Source: JAQAZP01 sp965531145 (GTDB taxonomy: Bacteria > Acidobacteriota > JAQAZP01). From it: DNA of 64,000 bases. Within the stretch, counting starts at the first letter, position 1; the number at the start of each line of letters is the position of its first letter. Shown here one piece after another: positions 50,744 through 59,813 of the stretch. Location: contig CBESOE010000004.1 in assembly GCA_965531145.1 (NCBI GenBank), positions 29,671 to 93,670 of the forward strand, read 5' to 3'. The notes below the pieces were generated by a model. The model worked only from the letters and a program-made list of their open reading frames with translations, was not told the origin of the DNA and did not search any database. The position numbers were made by a program, and so were the translations under genes.

Positions 50744-52395
50744 TGATGAACAGCAGAACCCTCTTCACCGTGGCAATACTCCTGGCCCTCACTACCCTGA
50801 TCACAGCTCGGCCACTGGCCGCCGCGGAAGCCGAACAGGCCACCTGCCAGGTGACCTATCTCACCGGCAGTTCGGTCTACATCGACGCCGGCAGCGAGGA
50901 CGGCCTGCGTCCCGGCGACCTGGTGGAACTGCTCAGCGGTGAGCAGGTGGTCATGGTGCTCCGGGTGCGCGACGTCTCCAGCCGCAAGGCGGCCTGCGTC
51001 CCCCAGGACCAGGAACTGGCCCTGGCCGGCCTGGTCAATGCCGGCGATACCGTGCGCTATGTCAAACACACCGCCGAGGCCTCAGCAGACCCGGCCGCTG
51101 CCGCGGGAGCGGTGGCCGGACAATCGGCCGGCGGCGCGGAGACCGAAGAGCACAACGTGCCGGCGGATTCATCCGACGCCACCATCTTCGGCGGCCTGCG
51201 CGGGCGGGTGGGCCTGGCCTACCTGATGGTCAACGACAATGAGAACGACAGCGGCGGGTTCAGCCGGCCGGCGGTCACCCTGCGTCTCGACGGTGAGCAC
51301 CTGGGTGACTCACCGTTCAGCATCCACATCGACACCCGGATGCGGCGCACCACCAGCAACGTCGACGACGAAGCGGTGAACCGCGCCCGGGTCTACCGCT
51401 TCTCCGCCGAATACCAGCGACAGGGGTCGCCATACCGCTTCTCCCTGGGCCGGCAGTACTCGCCGGGGCTCTCCGGACTGACCCTCTTTGACGGCCTGCT
51501 GGCCGAGCGGCGCACCGACAAATGGGCCTTCGGCCTTTTCGGCGGCACCCAGCCCGACTACGAGGACTACACCTTTTCCTCGGACACTACCCAGTACGGC
51601 CTCTACGCCCAGCGGACCAGTCTTCCCGGCGCGGAGAAGCAGTGGGATCTGACCGCCGGTCTGGCCGCCACCTACGGCAAGGGCGAGGACTTCCGCGAGT
51701 TTCTCTTTCTCCAGGCCAACTACTTCACCCGGCGGCTGACCCTCTCCTTCAACCAGGAGGTGGACTTCAACCGCGACTGGAAATCGGACGCCGGGGAGAG
51801 CACGGTCCAGCCCACCAGCACCTTTGCCATCGCACGCTACCGGGTGGGCGACAACGTGACGCTGAACATCGGCTATGACGACCGGCGCCAGGTGATGCTC
51901 TACCGCGAGTTCGAGAACCCGGAGACCGAGTTCGACGACGACAACCGGCAGGGGCTGTGGGGCGGGGTCGACGTGAGCTTCCTCAGGCGCTACCGCGCCG
52001 GGGTGCAGTATCGCGGTAACAGCGGTGGCGATGCCGGCAGTTCCAACTCCTACACCCTGACCCTGGGGGCGGCGGACCTCTTCCCCTTCCACCTCGACAT
52101 CGGGGCACGTTCCACCCGTTTCGAGAACGACCGCTCGGAGGGCTGGCTCAACTCGCTGAACCTCTACCTGCCGGTGGGCCGGCGCACCCAGTTCTCGCTC
52201 TACGGGGGGCTGCGCCAGGATGAATACCCCAACGCGCTCAGCTCGGACCTGACCAGCCAGGACCTGGTCTGGTATGGCGCGGAGATGAACCTCCGCCTGG
52301 GCCGGTCGTGGTTCTTCCTCATCTCACTGGAACGGAATTCCGGAGACACCGAGGACTTCGACCAGCTCTACACCATGATCAGCTACCGGTTTTGA
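50743..52395 (+). CDS. Outer membrane beta-barrel protein coupled to the 34-heme cytochrome
   Basis: The 550-residue protein has a signal peptide (about 1-29), an SH3-like or FlgT-like beta domain (about 30-110, VTYLTGSSVYIDAGSEDGLRPGDLVELL), an acidic Ala/Gly linker (about 113-145), and a barrel of about 400 residues with alternating strands ending in YRF with a C-terminal Phe. The ATG overlaps the cytochrome stop (TGATG), with GAGGGGGG upstream, so the two products are made together. In known extracellular electron conduits a porin sheathes a multiheme cytochrome in the outer membrane; this pair fits that pattern but is not clearly homologous to MtrB/PioB. Confidence 0.82.
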   Translation: MMNSRTLFTVAILLALTTLITARPLAAAEAEQATCQVTYLTGSSVYIDAGSEDGLRPGDLVELLSGEQVVMVLRVRDVSSRKAACVPQDQELALAGLVNAGDTVRYVKHTAEASADPAAAAGAVAGQSAGGAETEEHNVPADSSDATIFGGLRGRVGLAYLMVNDNENDSGGFSRPAVTLRLDGEHLGDSPFSIHIDTRMRRTTSNVDDEAVNRARVYRFSAEYQRQGSPYRFSLGRQYSPGLSGLTLFDGLLAERRTDKWAFGLFGGTQPDYEDYTFSSDTTQYGLYAQRTSLPGAEKQWDLTAGLAATYGKGEDFREFLFLQANYFTRRLTLSFNQEVDFNRDWKSDAGESTVQPTSTFAIARYRVGDNVTLNIGYDDRRQVMLYREFENPETEFDDDNRQGLWGGVDVSFLRRYRAGVQYRGNSGGDAGSSNSYTLTLGAADLFPFHLDIGARSTRFENDRSEGWLNSLNLYLPVGRRTQFSLYGGLRQDEYPNALSSDLTSQDLVWYGAEMNLRLGRSWFFLISLERNSGDTEDFDQLYTMISYRF

Positions 52396-52401
52396 GGCTG
52401 G

Positions 52402-54789
52402 TTAAAATCCACCGGCAGCCACAGTCGCTCCATATTTCCAATCGGCGGGAAAGGCCTGCAATGAAAACTGCAGGTGCATCCGGGACCCGTCATAACTGTA
52501 CACATTGACCGGTGATCCGGTTGACGGGTCCGGCCCGGGGCCCACCACCACTTCATTCCGCCAGTCACCGTCCAGATCGGCGGTGGCACAGACCTTCGCC
52601 CCGTACCGCACCTGGCTCGGCAACCAGGCAAAGAAGTTGAACCCCGGCAGTTCGGTCACCGCTGTCCCGTCGTAGTTCCAGCCCCGGACATGGGCCCCGA
52701 AGGCCGCACCCGGGCCCGCACCGGTGACCAGCTCGTCCAGCCCGTCACCGTCCACGTCACCACAGGTGACATTCACGCCGTATTCGTTGGTCCCGTATGC
52801 GAAGAAACTCACCGCCGGAATGGCCTCGGCCGGACCGCCGTCCACATTCCACCCCCTGACGTGGGGACCGAATATCGTACCGGGCCCGGCGCCGGTGACG
52901 ATCTCGTCATACCCGTCGCCGTCGATGTCCCCGGCGGCCACGTTCACCCCCCACTGGATGGTACCGTAGGCAAAAAAGTTGACCCACGGGGATGGGGCCG
53001 CACTGCCGCCGCCGCCGTACTGGACCAGGTCGAACGCGCGGACGTGCGGGCCAAAAACCCGCCCCGGTCCGGCGCCGGTGATCACCTCCCACGCCTCGTC
53101 ATCGTCGATATCACCGGCACAGACGTTCACCCCGTATCGGGGTGTGCCGTAGGCAAAGAAGTTGAGCCCGGGCACCGGCACCCCATCCACCGTGAATCCC
53201 CGAACGTGGGGGCCGTAGATCTCACCAGGCCCGGCGCCGGTGAGCACTTCATCCACCTGGTTGCCGTCCACATCGCCGCAGCTCACATTTACTCCGTGGC
53301 TGGGGGCGCCATAAGCGGTGAACTCGCTGGTGTGGGTTGCGTCCTGCTGTGGCGGGAAGGTGCGCACCAGGGGCGGATTGGTGAGGCCCGGGCCAGGGCC
53401 GGCGACCAGGCCGGGGGTGGTGATCGGCGATGATTCACCCTTGTACAGCGCACTGTAATGCCGGGTCAGGTTGATGAACTGGTCGTTGTACTCGGCGGAG
53501 TCGCAGACATCAGTCCCCTCGTAGAACTCGTTCCAAGTCTCGATGGCGATCATCGGTACCCCCGAGGCGATGGCCGCTTCCCAGCTCTGCCGGTAATAGC
53601 GTCCGCCCTCCCGGTCGCGGTAAGAAGGCGGGTAGCGCACCGATGAATCATCGTACCCCGGACCCACGGCAGCGGTCTCCAGCAGTCGGGGCCCGTTCAG
53701 CGCCGCCCCCCACTGGTAACGGCTGTCGGTATCCACATTCCAACTGGCCTCCCGTACGATATACGGGGCCACACCGAATTGAAGCTGGAACTGCTCCTCC
53801 AGCTGATCGATGGACCACTGGTTGTAGTTGCCGGCAAAGTGGCTGGCGTACAACTGGATCAGCGGGCGGCCGTCCACCGTGGCCCGCAGCTCGTCCGGCA
53901 CCATGTCGAAAAAGTCTCGTACCGTCCGCCAGAAAAATCCGTGCGGTTCCGCGGCGGTGATGTCCAGACCGGGGTTGAGGCTGGCCTCGTACGATTCATC
54001 GACGAACTGCAGCATTGCGTCTCGCGAGCCGCCCCCGGTGAGAAAGTCGAGCCAGTAGAGATATCCCGTGCTGTCCGGTTCCCGGCCGAGGATCAGCTCG
54101 AAGGTGTCGTTGACGAATTCGGTGTCGCTGACGATCAGTGCGCCGTAAGCCGGGGAGTCGAGAATGCCGCCGATGAACTCCCGTCTGGTAATCCCCCCCC
54201 AGCCCAGGGCCAGCACCCCCTCCTCCAGTTCGAACAGATCGGGCGTGCGGTTGAGCAGCACCGTGTAGCAGCGGATAACAAAGTGGCTGTCCGACAGGAA
54301 CTGCACCGCCCGGTAGCTGCAGCGCACGTAACGGTGCTGGTCGTAGTCGTAGGTCACCGGGTTCATGGTCAGGGTGACCGTGTCGTAAAACATGCCGATC
54401 TTCGGCGGAGTCTCCCCCGCGGCCGCCATCTGCTGCGCGGCCTGCACCAGCAGTTCCAGGCCTTCATTGCTCCAGTAGTTGTAGCGGGCGGCGCTGTGCG
54501 GAAAGCCCCAGTAGACCGGCAGCACCACGTCAATGCCGGCCTCGCTCATCCGGCGGAGATTGAAGGTGTACCAGGGCAGGGATCTCCACCAGAGGGGGGT
54601 CCCGGCAGGGAGCCAGGGGTGGTCGGACATCTCCCCCGGATTCTCGTGATACCAGTAGAAGAAGTAGGTGGTGACCAGCTTCTCGTCCACCGGCACCGTG
54701 TCCGGCTCCGCCGAGAGAGGCACCGTAACCAGGACAAAACAGACCAGACAGAAACCTGCAATGTGCAACGATCTGGTCAGGCCGGCCAT
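52402..54789 (-). CDS. Exported glycosidase-like protein with inserted DUF4214 domain and C-terminal FG-GAP-like module
   Basis: The 795-residue protein starts with a signal peptide. Residues about 25-470 resemble DUF5010/GH99-type alpha/beta barrels (TYFFYWYHENPG, PVYWGFPHSAARYNYWS, IAIETWNEFYEGTDVCDS), which act on alpha-mannosides or remain unassigned. Between strands, at about 195-285, sits a DUF4214-like segment (EFVNDTFELILGREPDSTGYLYWLDFL), otherwise known from S-layer and adhesin proteins. From about 465 to the end lie six blades of the TGAGPG...GPHVRGW module shared with the genes at 2222 and 5182. ATG 54789 is 11 nt after the stop of the upstream gene. Its 3' end is 6 nt from the convergent barrel gene. 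Confidence 0.75.
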   Translation of the reverse strand: MAGLTRSLHIAGFCLVCFVLVTVPLSAEPDTVPVDEKLVTTYFFYWYHENPGEMSDHPWLPAGTPLWWRSLPWYTFNLRRMSEAGIDVVLPVYWGFPHSAARYNYWSNEGLELLVQAAQQMAAAGETPPKIGMFYDTVTLTMNPVTYDYDQHRYVRCSYRAVQFLSDSHFVIRCYTVLLNRTPDLFELEEGVLALGWGGITRREFIGGILDSPAYGALIVSDTEFVNDTFELILGREPDSTGYLYWLDFLTGGGSRDAMLQFVDESYEASLNPGLDITAAEPHGFFWRTVRDFFDMVPDELRATVDGRPLIQLYASHFAGNYNQWSIDQLEEQFQLQFGVAPYIVREASWNVDTDSRYQWGAALNGPRLLETAAVGPGYDDSSVRYPPSYRDREGGRYYRQSWEAAIASGVPMIAIETWNEFYEGTDVCDSAEYNDQFINLTRHYSALYKGESSPITTPGLVAGPGPGLTNPPLVRTFPPQQDATHTSEFTAYGAPSHGVNVSCGDVDGNQVDEVLTGAGPGEIYGPHVRGFTVDGVPVPGLNFFAYGTPRYGVNVCAGDIDDDEAWEVITGAGPGRVFGPHVRAFDLVQYGGGGSAAPSPWVNFFAYGTIQWGVNVAAGDIDGDGYDEIVTGAGPGTIFGPHVRGWNVDGGPAEAIPAVSFFAYGTNEYGVNVTCGDVDGDGLDELVTGAGPGAAFGAHVRGWNYDGTAVTELPGFNFFAWLPSQVRYGAKVCATADLDGDWRNEVVVGPGPDPSTGSPVNVYSYDGSRMHLQFSLQAFPADWKYGATVAAGGF

Positions 54790-54800
54790 GTCGACATTCT

Positions 54801-55682
54801 TCAAGGGACGCTCCCCGTCACAGTGCAGCTGTCCGTATCGGTAACTCCCGACGGGAGGTAGGGTGGCTGGTTGTAAGGGGCGGGTGTGACGTCTTCGGCA
54901 ACCAGGGTGAACACGTTTGGGCCCTTCAGTGGCCCGAGCAGAGGAAGATACTGATTCCATTCCTCGGTGAACTGCCGTCCGGCGTGCAGGTTCATAAACC
55001 CCGAGCGCCAGTTGGAGAACACGTATCCACCGGCCAGCTCCACATCGATCCGTGCGGAGTATCGCCTGACCTGACCGCCGTAAAGGTTCTTCAGGTTGGC
55101 GTTCATGTGGACGTTCAGGGGCAGCGATCCCACGGGCGGGTCACATTGGAGAGTGGCCTGCAGAAACTCGTCGCAGGAGACCCAGGTGTGAAAGTTGAAA
55201 TCACCGGCGTAATAATTGCCATCCCGGTAGCCGTGACCCGCCCCATAGCAGCCGCTGGAGACGGCCGTCCAGGCAAGATTGTGTGTCTCGGAGATGACCT
55301 CGATCACATATGTGCTCCCCGGTGTGAGGGGGATGGGCAAATTGAAAGCACAGGGAACCCACTCGGTGTACACACCGGACCGCGGAATGAAGGTGACCGA
55401 ACTGCCAGCCACAATAGGCCCGTCGATTACATTTTCATGGAGCAAAACGGTCACGGGGAGGTGATTACCAGGATTCGAGGAAGACAGCCGCAGATCGAGG
55501 CCAACATGCTCGGATTCGCTGGGCACGAAAGATTGTCCCATGGGCATGGAGTTGACGATGGGCCATGCGGAATTCCATGGATCCGTGCACTCCTGATCCA
55601 CGCAGCCGGCGAAGAGCGGCGAACATGAAAGAAGGGCGAGTGAGAGAATGAGAACCATGCGAATTGACGACTTCAATTTCAT
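54801..55682 (-). CDS. Exported protein with C-terminal DVTPAPYNQPPY module
   Basis: The 293-residue protein has an export signal with a possible lipobox (LALLSC) and an N-terminal half (about 30-175) of beta-strands with five Cys, of a carbohydrate-binding-like character; no family is certain. The last 118 residues are a module that also ends the proteins at 60270 and 62175: a CDPPVGSLP start, AGGYVFSNWRSG, and VAEDVTPAPYNQPPY...CTVTG at the end. AGGAGG touches the ATG at 55682, so a TTG six bases downstream (55676) may be the true start. It lies 11 nt upstream of the glycosidase-like gene. Confidence 0.72.
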   Translation of the reverse strand: MKLKSSIRMVLILSLALLSCSPLFAGCVDQECTDPWNSAWPIVNSMPMGQSFVPSESEHVGLDLRLSSSNPGNHLPVTVLLHENVIDGPIVAGSSVTFIPRSGVYTEWVPCAFNLPIPLTPGSTYVIEVISETHNLAWTAVSSGCYGAGHGYRDGNYYAGDFNFHTWVSCDEFLQATLQCDPPVGSLPLNVHMNANLKNLYGGQVRRYSARIDVELAGGYVFSNWRSGFMNLHAGRQFTEEWNQYLPLLGPLKGPNVFTLVAEDVTPAPYNQPPYLPSGVTDTDSCTVTGSVP

Positions 55683-56045
55683 CCTCCTTTGTCACACCCC
55701 TGCCGTGGTGCGCCTTGTGGAAGTGACTGTAAAACAGATCCCATGATCGGTTTCTGTTTTTCAAGACCGTACACATCATCTCAGTTGCCTGGTACTAGCC
55801 TGAGAAACCCGGAATAGGCCAACAGACATCGGCTTGATCTAAAAGTAAATATAGGTTTCGTGTGCGTGAAGGGCAAGGAAGTAAGTGCAATATCAAAAAG
55901 ATACAAACGTGAGAATGGGATTGAACCGCCGGAACCAGCCAAATATTCCCTAAAGTTCTAGACACTTTGCACCGATTCGGTGTATTACTACAGTGATACA
56001 GTAAATCGAAGTCGGCGGACTGAGCGAAAGAAGAGGGGCCAGGAG
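55683..56045. promoter_or_regulatory. Divergent region with a GntR-type promoter/operator
   Basis: No gene is visible in the first 270 nt. TAGACA (55959-55964) and TATTAC (55983-55988), 18 nt apart, form a possible promoter for the GntR/ABC operon. A palindrome TTACT-N10-AGTAA (55985-56004) overlaps the -10 box and is a good candidate for the operator of the GntR-family regulator encoded just downstream. Confidence 0.55.
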
Positions 56046-56456
56046 ATGAGACGGTTACTGCATGTCAATCCCGGTGATGCTGTTCCCATCTGGCGACAGA
56101 TCGAGGAAGGAATGAGACAACTGGTGGCGGCCAAAACCTTGAAGCCGGGCGACCCGGTGCCTTCGGTTCGCGAGCTGGCCCGACAGCTTCAGGTCAATCC
56201 GGCCACCGTGGCCAAGGGCTACCAGCGGCTGACCGCTGACGGGCTGCTGATGATCCGCCGGGGGGAAGGCACTTTTGTCGCTGAACGGCCACCGGCACTG
56301 GCGAAGGGCAAACAGCGCGAACTTCTCCAGCAGGGGGCCCGGCGCTATGCCAGCCTGGCCATTACCAGCGGGACGGCAAAGAAGACGGCCTTCACTGTGC
56401 TGGATACCGCCTGGGATGAACTGGAAACAGCAGCGGAGGGAACGGAAGATGAGTGA
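56046..56456 (+). CDS. GntR-family (YtrA-like) transcriptional regulator
   Basis: The 136-residue protein has a winged helix with IWRQIEEGMRQLV, PSVRELARQLQVNPATVAKGYQRL and IRRGEGTFVAE, the GntR pattern. The short C-terminus of about 60 residues is typical of the YtrA subfamily, which often controls its own ABC transporter operon. ATG 56046 follows AGGAG directly; a more upstream start at 55980 would lie in the presumed operator. The gene overlaps the ATPase gene by 8 nt. A TTACT-N10-AGTAA palindrome at the promoter suggests autorepression. Confidence 0.88.
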   Translation: MRRLLHVNPGDAVPIWRQIEEGMRQLVAAKTLKPGDPVPSVRELARQLQVNPATVAKGYQRLTADGLLMIRRGEGTFVAERPPALAKGKQRELLQQGARRYASLAITSGTAKKTAFTVLDTAWDELETAAEGTEDE

Positions 56457-57378
56457 ACAGAAATCAAACACCGCCCCCGTGATCCAGGTTGGTGATCTCA
56501 CCGTCCGCTATGGACGGCAGACAGCTCTCGATGCCGTCTCCCTCGATGTGGAGCAGGGAGAGGTCTACGCGTTGCTGGGACGCAACGGGGCCGGAAAGAC
56601 ATCACTGGTCAGTTGCCTGCTCGGCCACCGCAAAGGGCAGGCCAGCAGGATCGCACTGTTCGGGGATGAGATCTGGCGCCACCACCGGAAATTACTTCGG
56701 CGGGTGGGCGTGGTACCCGAGGAGCCGGATGCTCCGCCTGATTGGACCGCGGCGGAACTCAGCCGCTTCTACTCCACCCTCTACCCCCGCTGGGATGAGA
56801 GTGTGACCACCGAACGGCTGAAGAGGTTCCGCATTTCGCCGGATCAGCGCTTCGGTCACCTCTCCAAGGGCCAGAAAGGCCAGTTGATGCTCACCCTGGC
56901 CCTGGCCGGACAGCCGGACCTGCTGGTGCTGGACGATCCGACCCTGGGTCTCGACGCGGTGGCCCGCAGCCAGCTCTTTGATGAACTGATCGGTGAGCTG
57001 GCGGATCGGGGAACCAGCGTGCTGATCTCCACCCACGACCTGGCCGGCGTGGAGGGGATCGCCGACCGAGTGGGGATCCTCCGTGAAGGAAAGCTCGTTC
57101 TCGACGAATCCCTGGAGTCGGTCAAGAGCCGGCACCGCCGCATTCGCGCCATGGCTGACCCGGATCAAACCGCGGTGCCGGCACTGCTCGAGCCGCTGGG
57201 TGTGATCAGCTTTACGGCCCATGAGCTGGGCCGGGAGTGGGTGGTGGACCGCTACCGGAATGACGCTTTCACTGCACATCAAGACTCCGGCAAGGCGATG
57301 TCACTGTCCGCCGATCCCATGTCGCTGGAGGAGATCTTCATCACCCTCACCGGGGAAGCCGTGGAGGAAAGACGATGA
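56449..57378 (+). CDS. ABC transporter ATP-binding protein
   Basis: The 309-residue protein has Walker A GRNGAGKT (44-51), the Q-loop region, the signature LSKGQ (138-142), Walker B LLVLDD (158-163) and the H-loop STHD. The residue after the Walker B Asp is Asp163 rather than the usual Glu, as seen in some members of this GldA/YtrB-like group, so ATP hydrolysis could be altered. The C-terminal part (about 215-309) is a regulatory domain. It overlaps the GntR gene by 8 nt and the permease gene by 4 nt, so the three form a YtrA-type operon. Confidence 0.92.
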   Translation: MSEQKSNTAPVIQVGDLTVRYGRQTALDAVSLDVEQGEVYALLGRNGAGKTSLVSCLLGHRKGQASRIALFGDEIWRHHRKLLRRVGVVPEEPDAPPDWTAAELSRFYSTLYPRWDESVTTERLKRFRISPDQRFGHLSKGQKGQLMLTLALAGQPDLLVLDDPTLGLDAVARSQLFDELIGELADRGTSVLISTHDLAGVEGIADRVGILREGKLVLDESLESVKSRHRRIRAMADPDQTAVPALLEPLGVISFTAHELGREWVVDRYRNDAFTAHQDSGKAMSLSADPMSLEEIFITLTGEAVEERR

Positions 57379-59369
57379 AAGGCCTGACCCAACTGATCCT
57401 CAGGGAGGTGGGCACCCGCCGCCGGGTGTTTCTCCTGGCCGCCCTGATCGCCCTCCTGCCCTTCCTGCTCCCCTACTTGCCGGGGATGAAACCCTATGAT
57501 CCGGCAACCCTCCGACCCACCTCGGCCCTCGCGCTGGCCGCCGGATTCTCGGTGGCCCTCTCCCTGATTCTCGGGGGTACGGTGATCGGCCGCGATTTGT
57601 CAGAGAGGCGGTTCGGGTTCTACTTTTCCCGGCCGCTGTCCGGTCTGACGGTGTGGGCCGGCAAGATGACCGGCACCCTGATTCTGATTATAGCGGTGGC
57701 GTTGATCGTGCTCATTCCGGCCTTCCTCGTCACCCTGCTGCCCGGGGCTGATGCCGTCCGCGGCCGAACGGTTTTCATGGAAGTGTTCAAGATGCCTTCC
57801 GTGGGCTTATTCCTGTTCTCTGTTTTCCTGCTCCTCGGGCTGGCACATGCCGTGAGCATTCTGGCCCGGGCCCAGTCAGCCTGGATCATGGCGCCCATCG
57901 CCGCGGGTGTGGCCGCGGCGTCGGTGGTCTGGCATTCCGCCATCCCCCTGATCACGCTGGGCGGCGCATACGTCATCTCATCCCTGCTGCTGATGAGCGG
58001 CCTGCTGGTATCGCTCTTCCTGGCCGGCCTGCTCCAGGTGCTGCTGGGACGAGCTGATTTGAAACGGGGGGCCCGGGTGCTGGCCCTGGTGCTCACCGGA
58101 GGCCTGCTGATCAGCAGTTCGATTCATGCCGGGTATTCCTCGTGGATCATGGCCACGGAACCGCAGGACCTGGCGTATATCAATGGAGCCATGGCCGGTG
58201 GTGAGGGGAGCTGGGTCTATCTCACTGGCCCCGTGGAACGCGGGGGTACGAAATACCACCAGTCCTTCCTGTTTGAAACAACCAGCGGGCGCTGGCTGCG
58301 CACAGGAAAGCCGTGGCACGGATCGTCCAGTGTCGACTTCACTCCCGATGGCCGACGCGCAATCTGGATTCTGCATGAATCTGACCCGCTTGGCGGAAAC
58401 CTGACAAACCAGATCTGGACCGTCGATCTGGAAGAGCCGGACAGCCAGCCGGAACAGGTGTTGGAACTCGACGAATGGATTCGGACGGTGGCGCTGTCAG
58501 CAACCGGCAACCGCCTCGCCCTGGTCACCGGCAACGACTTGCAGGTATACGATCTGGATTCGGGGCGGCTGCTAGCCGCCGCCCGCACCTGCCAGGAGTT
58601 GAGATACCACCGGATCATCTTCTCCAACCCGGACCTGGTCCGGTTCTACCGCACCGCAACCCGTGGAGAAGTGGCAAAGCTCGATCCCGGCTTGCCCGAG
58701 GAGCAGACGGCTCATGGTGCCCTGGTGATTGCTGAACTGGACGTGGCACAGGGAGAGTTCCATCACCTGGGGATCATCCCGAGCGGAGCCTACGGGCTGT
58801 ACGGAGTCTCCTGGTCACGGGATGCGGAGCGGATGACGATTCAGGTGAGGGATGGGGACACCAGTTCGATTTACCTGCACAACGGCAGGACCGGCGAACG
58901 CATTATGCAACTGGGGCAGAGAGACCGGTCTCGCTCGGATTCGGCACACCTGCTCTTCGATGGAAGGATTGTCACCCTGCAAGAGTTGGAAGACTCGACC
59001 AATCTAATTCTTTATTCCTCCGAAGGCACCGAAATACGCACGATCAGGATTGCTGATGGCTTGAGGGAGATTGAGGGGGAAGTTGCACCCGGCCTGCTGG
59101 CGCTGCGGATAATCTCGTTCCTGCGGGAATCGGGCATCCGAGTACAGTCCGAATGCTATCTTGTTGACCTCGATACCGGTCTCTGCCGGCAACTCGGCCG
59201 GGATATCCTTCCGGTGATGGGCAGCTTGCGAGGTGTCGCCGGCATCTCCGGCGCCTGGCCCTCTCCCGGGTCTCCGGGGAGCGGCCTCTATATCGAGGAT
59301 CACTCATCCCTGGTGCGGCTGGATCTCGCAACCGGCGAACGGTCGGTTGTTCTGGAACTGCACCCATGA
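57375..59369 (+). CDS. ABC-2-type permease fused to a beta-propeller-like domain
   Basis: The 664-residue protein has six hydrophobic segments in the first 250 residues (ABC-2/GldF-like permease, with SERRFGFYFSRPLSG after the second segment). It then has a C-terminal soluble domain of about 400 residues made of strand repeats such as VDFTPDGRRAIWIL, VALSATGNRLALVTGNDLQVYDLDSGRLL and SIYLHNGRTGERIMQLG. These resemble WD40/TolB-type propeller blades. Ordinary ABC-2 permeases of this type end after the membrane part, so the fusion is unusual. The ATG overlaps the ATPase stop (ATGA). The substrate is unknown. Confidence 0.82.
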   Translation: MKGLTQLILREVGTRRRVFLLAALIALLPFLLPYLPGMKPYDPATLRPTSALALAAGFSVALSLILGGTVIGRDLSERRFGFYFSRPLSGLTVWAGKMTGTLILIIAVALIVLIPAFLVTLLPGADAVRGRTVFMEVFKMPSVGLFLFSVFLLLGLAHAVSILARAQSAWIMAPIAAGVAAASVVWHSAIPLITLGGAYVISSLLLMSGLLVSLFLAGLLQVLLGRADLKRGARVLALVLTGGLLISSSIHAGYSSWIMATEPQDLAYINGAMAGGEGSWVYLTGPVERGGTKYHQSFLFETTSGRWLRTGKPWHGSSSVDFTPDGRRAIWILHESDPLGGNLTNQIWTVDLEEPDSQPEQVLELDEWIRTVALSATGNRLALVTGNDLQVYDLDSGRLLAAARTCQELRYHRIIFSNPDLVRFYRTATRGEVAKLDPGLPEEQTAHGALVIAELDVAQGEFHHLGIIPSGAYGLYGVSWSRDAERMTIQVRDGDTSSIYLHNGRTGERIMQLGQRDRSRSDSAHLLFDGRIVTLQELEDSTNLILYSSEGTEIRTIRIADGLREIEGEVAPGLLALRIISFLRESGIRVQSECYLVDLDTGLCRQLGRDILPVMGSLRGVAGISGAWPSPGSPGSGLYIEDHSSLVRLDLATGERSVVLELHP

Positions 59370-59435
59370 TGGAGATCTTCAGATAAGCGACCACTCCAGG
59401 ACCCGCAGCATGCCCCGTCCTGTGTACAAAAGAAA

Positions 59436-59466
59436 ACGGGATGAAGCCCAAAGAGCCTCATCCCGT
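59436..59466 (-). terminator. Terminator between the ABC permease and RRM genes
   Basis: A 9-bp stem (ACGGGATGA at 59436-59444 with TCATCCCGT at 59458-59466) is followed on the minus strand by TTTTCTTTTG. It should end the RRM transcript and may also stop the permease transcript on the other strand. Confidence 0.75.
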
Positions 59467-59549
59467 CTCTATCAAACGATCCCGGTGGAATCAGGTATTC
59501 CCCTGGACTTTATCCAGGCAACACCAATCCGGCACCAGGGTGCAGCACC

Positions 59550-59813
59550 CTAGTAGCGGGAGCCCCGGTCTTCACGGGGCCGCGCTTCGTTGACCTTCAG
59601 ATTGCGGCCGCCAAGCTCCTTGCCGTCGAGGGCGCGGATGGCTTCGTCGCCGCCCGAGGACATCACGATAAAACCGAATCCCCGCGGACGACCGGTGTCG
59701 CGGTCGGTGATCATCTTGACTTCGTCCACGGTGCCGTGCTCTTCGAACAGCTCGCGGATGTCGCTCTCGGTGGAATCAAAGGACAGGTTACCAACATAGA
59801 TATTTGTAGACAT
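59550..59813 (-). CDS. RNA-binding protein with one RRM domain
   Basis: The 87-residue protein is a single RNA recognition motif with RNP2 IYVGNL (5-10) and RNP1 RGFGFIVM (44-51), followed by a short Arg-rich tail. Small single-RRM proteins in bacteria are often induced by cold and bind mRNA leaders. ATG 59813 has AGAAGAAAG upstream; the longer frame reaching 60017 is rejected because it runs through the structured leader. The transcript has a long folded leader (59814-59940) and its own terminator. Confidence 0.93.
   Translation of the reverse strand: MSTNIYVGNLSFDSTESDIRELFEEHGTVDEVKMITDRDTGRPRGFGFIVMSSGGDEAIRALDGKELGGRNLKVNEARPREDRGSRY

Noticed and set aside
55683..55979. Possible riboswitch (CCTGAGAAACCC-like strings recalled TPP or c-di-GMP aptamers)
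   Set aside because: The other conserved blocks of either aptamer are missing.
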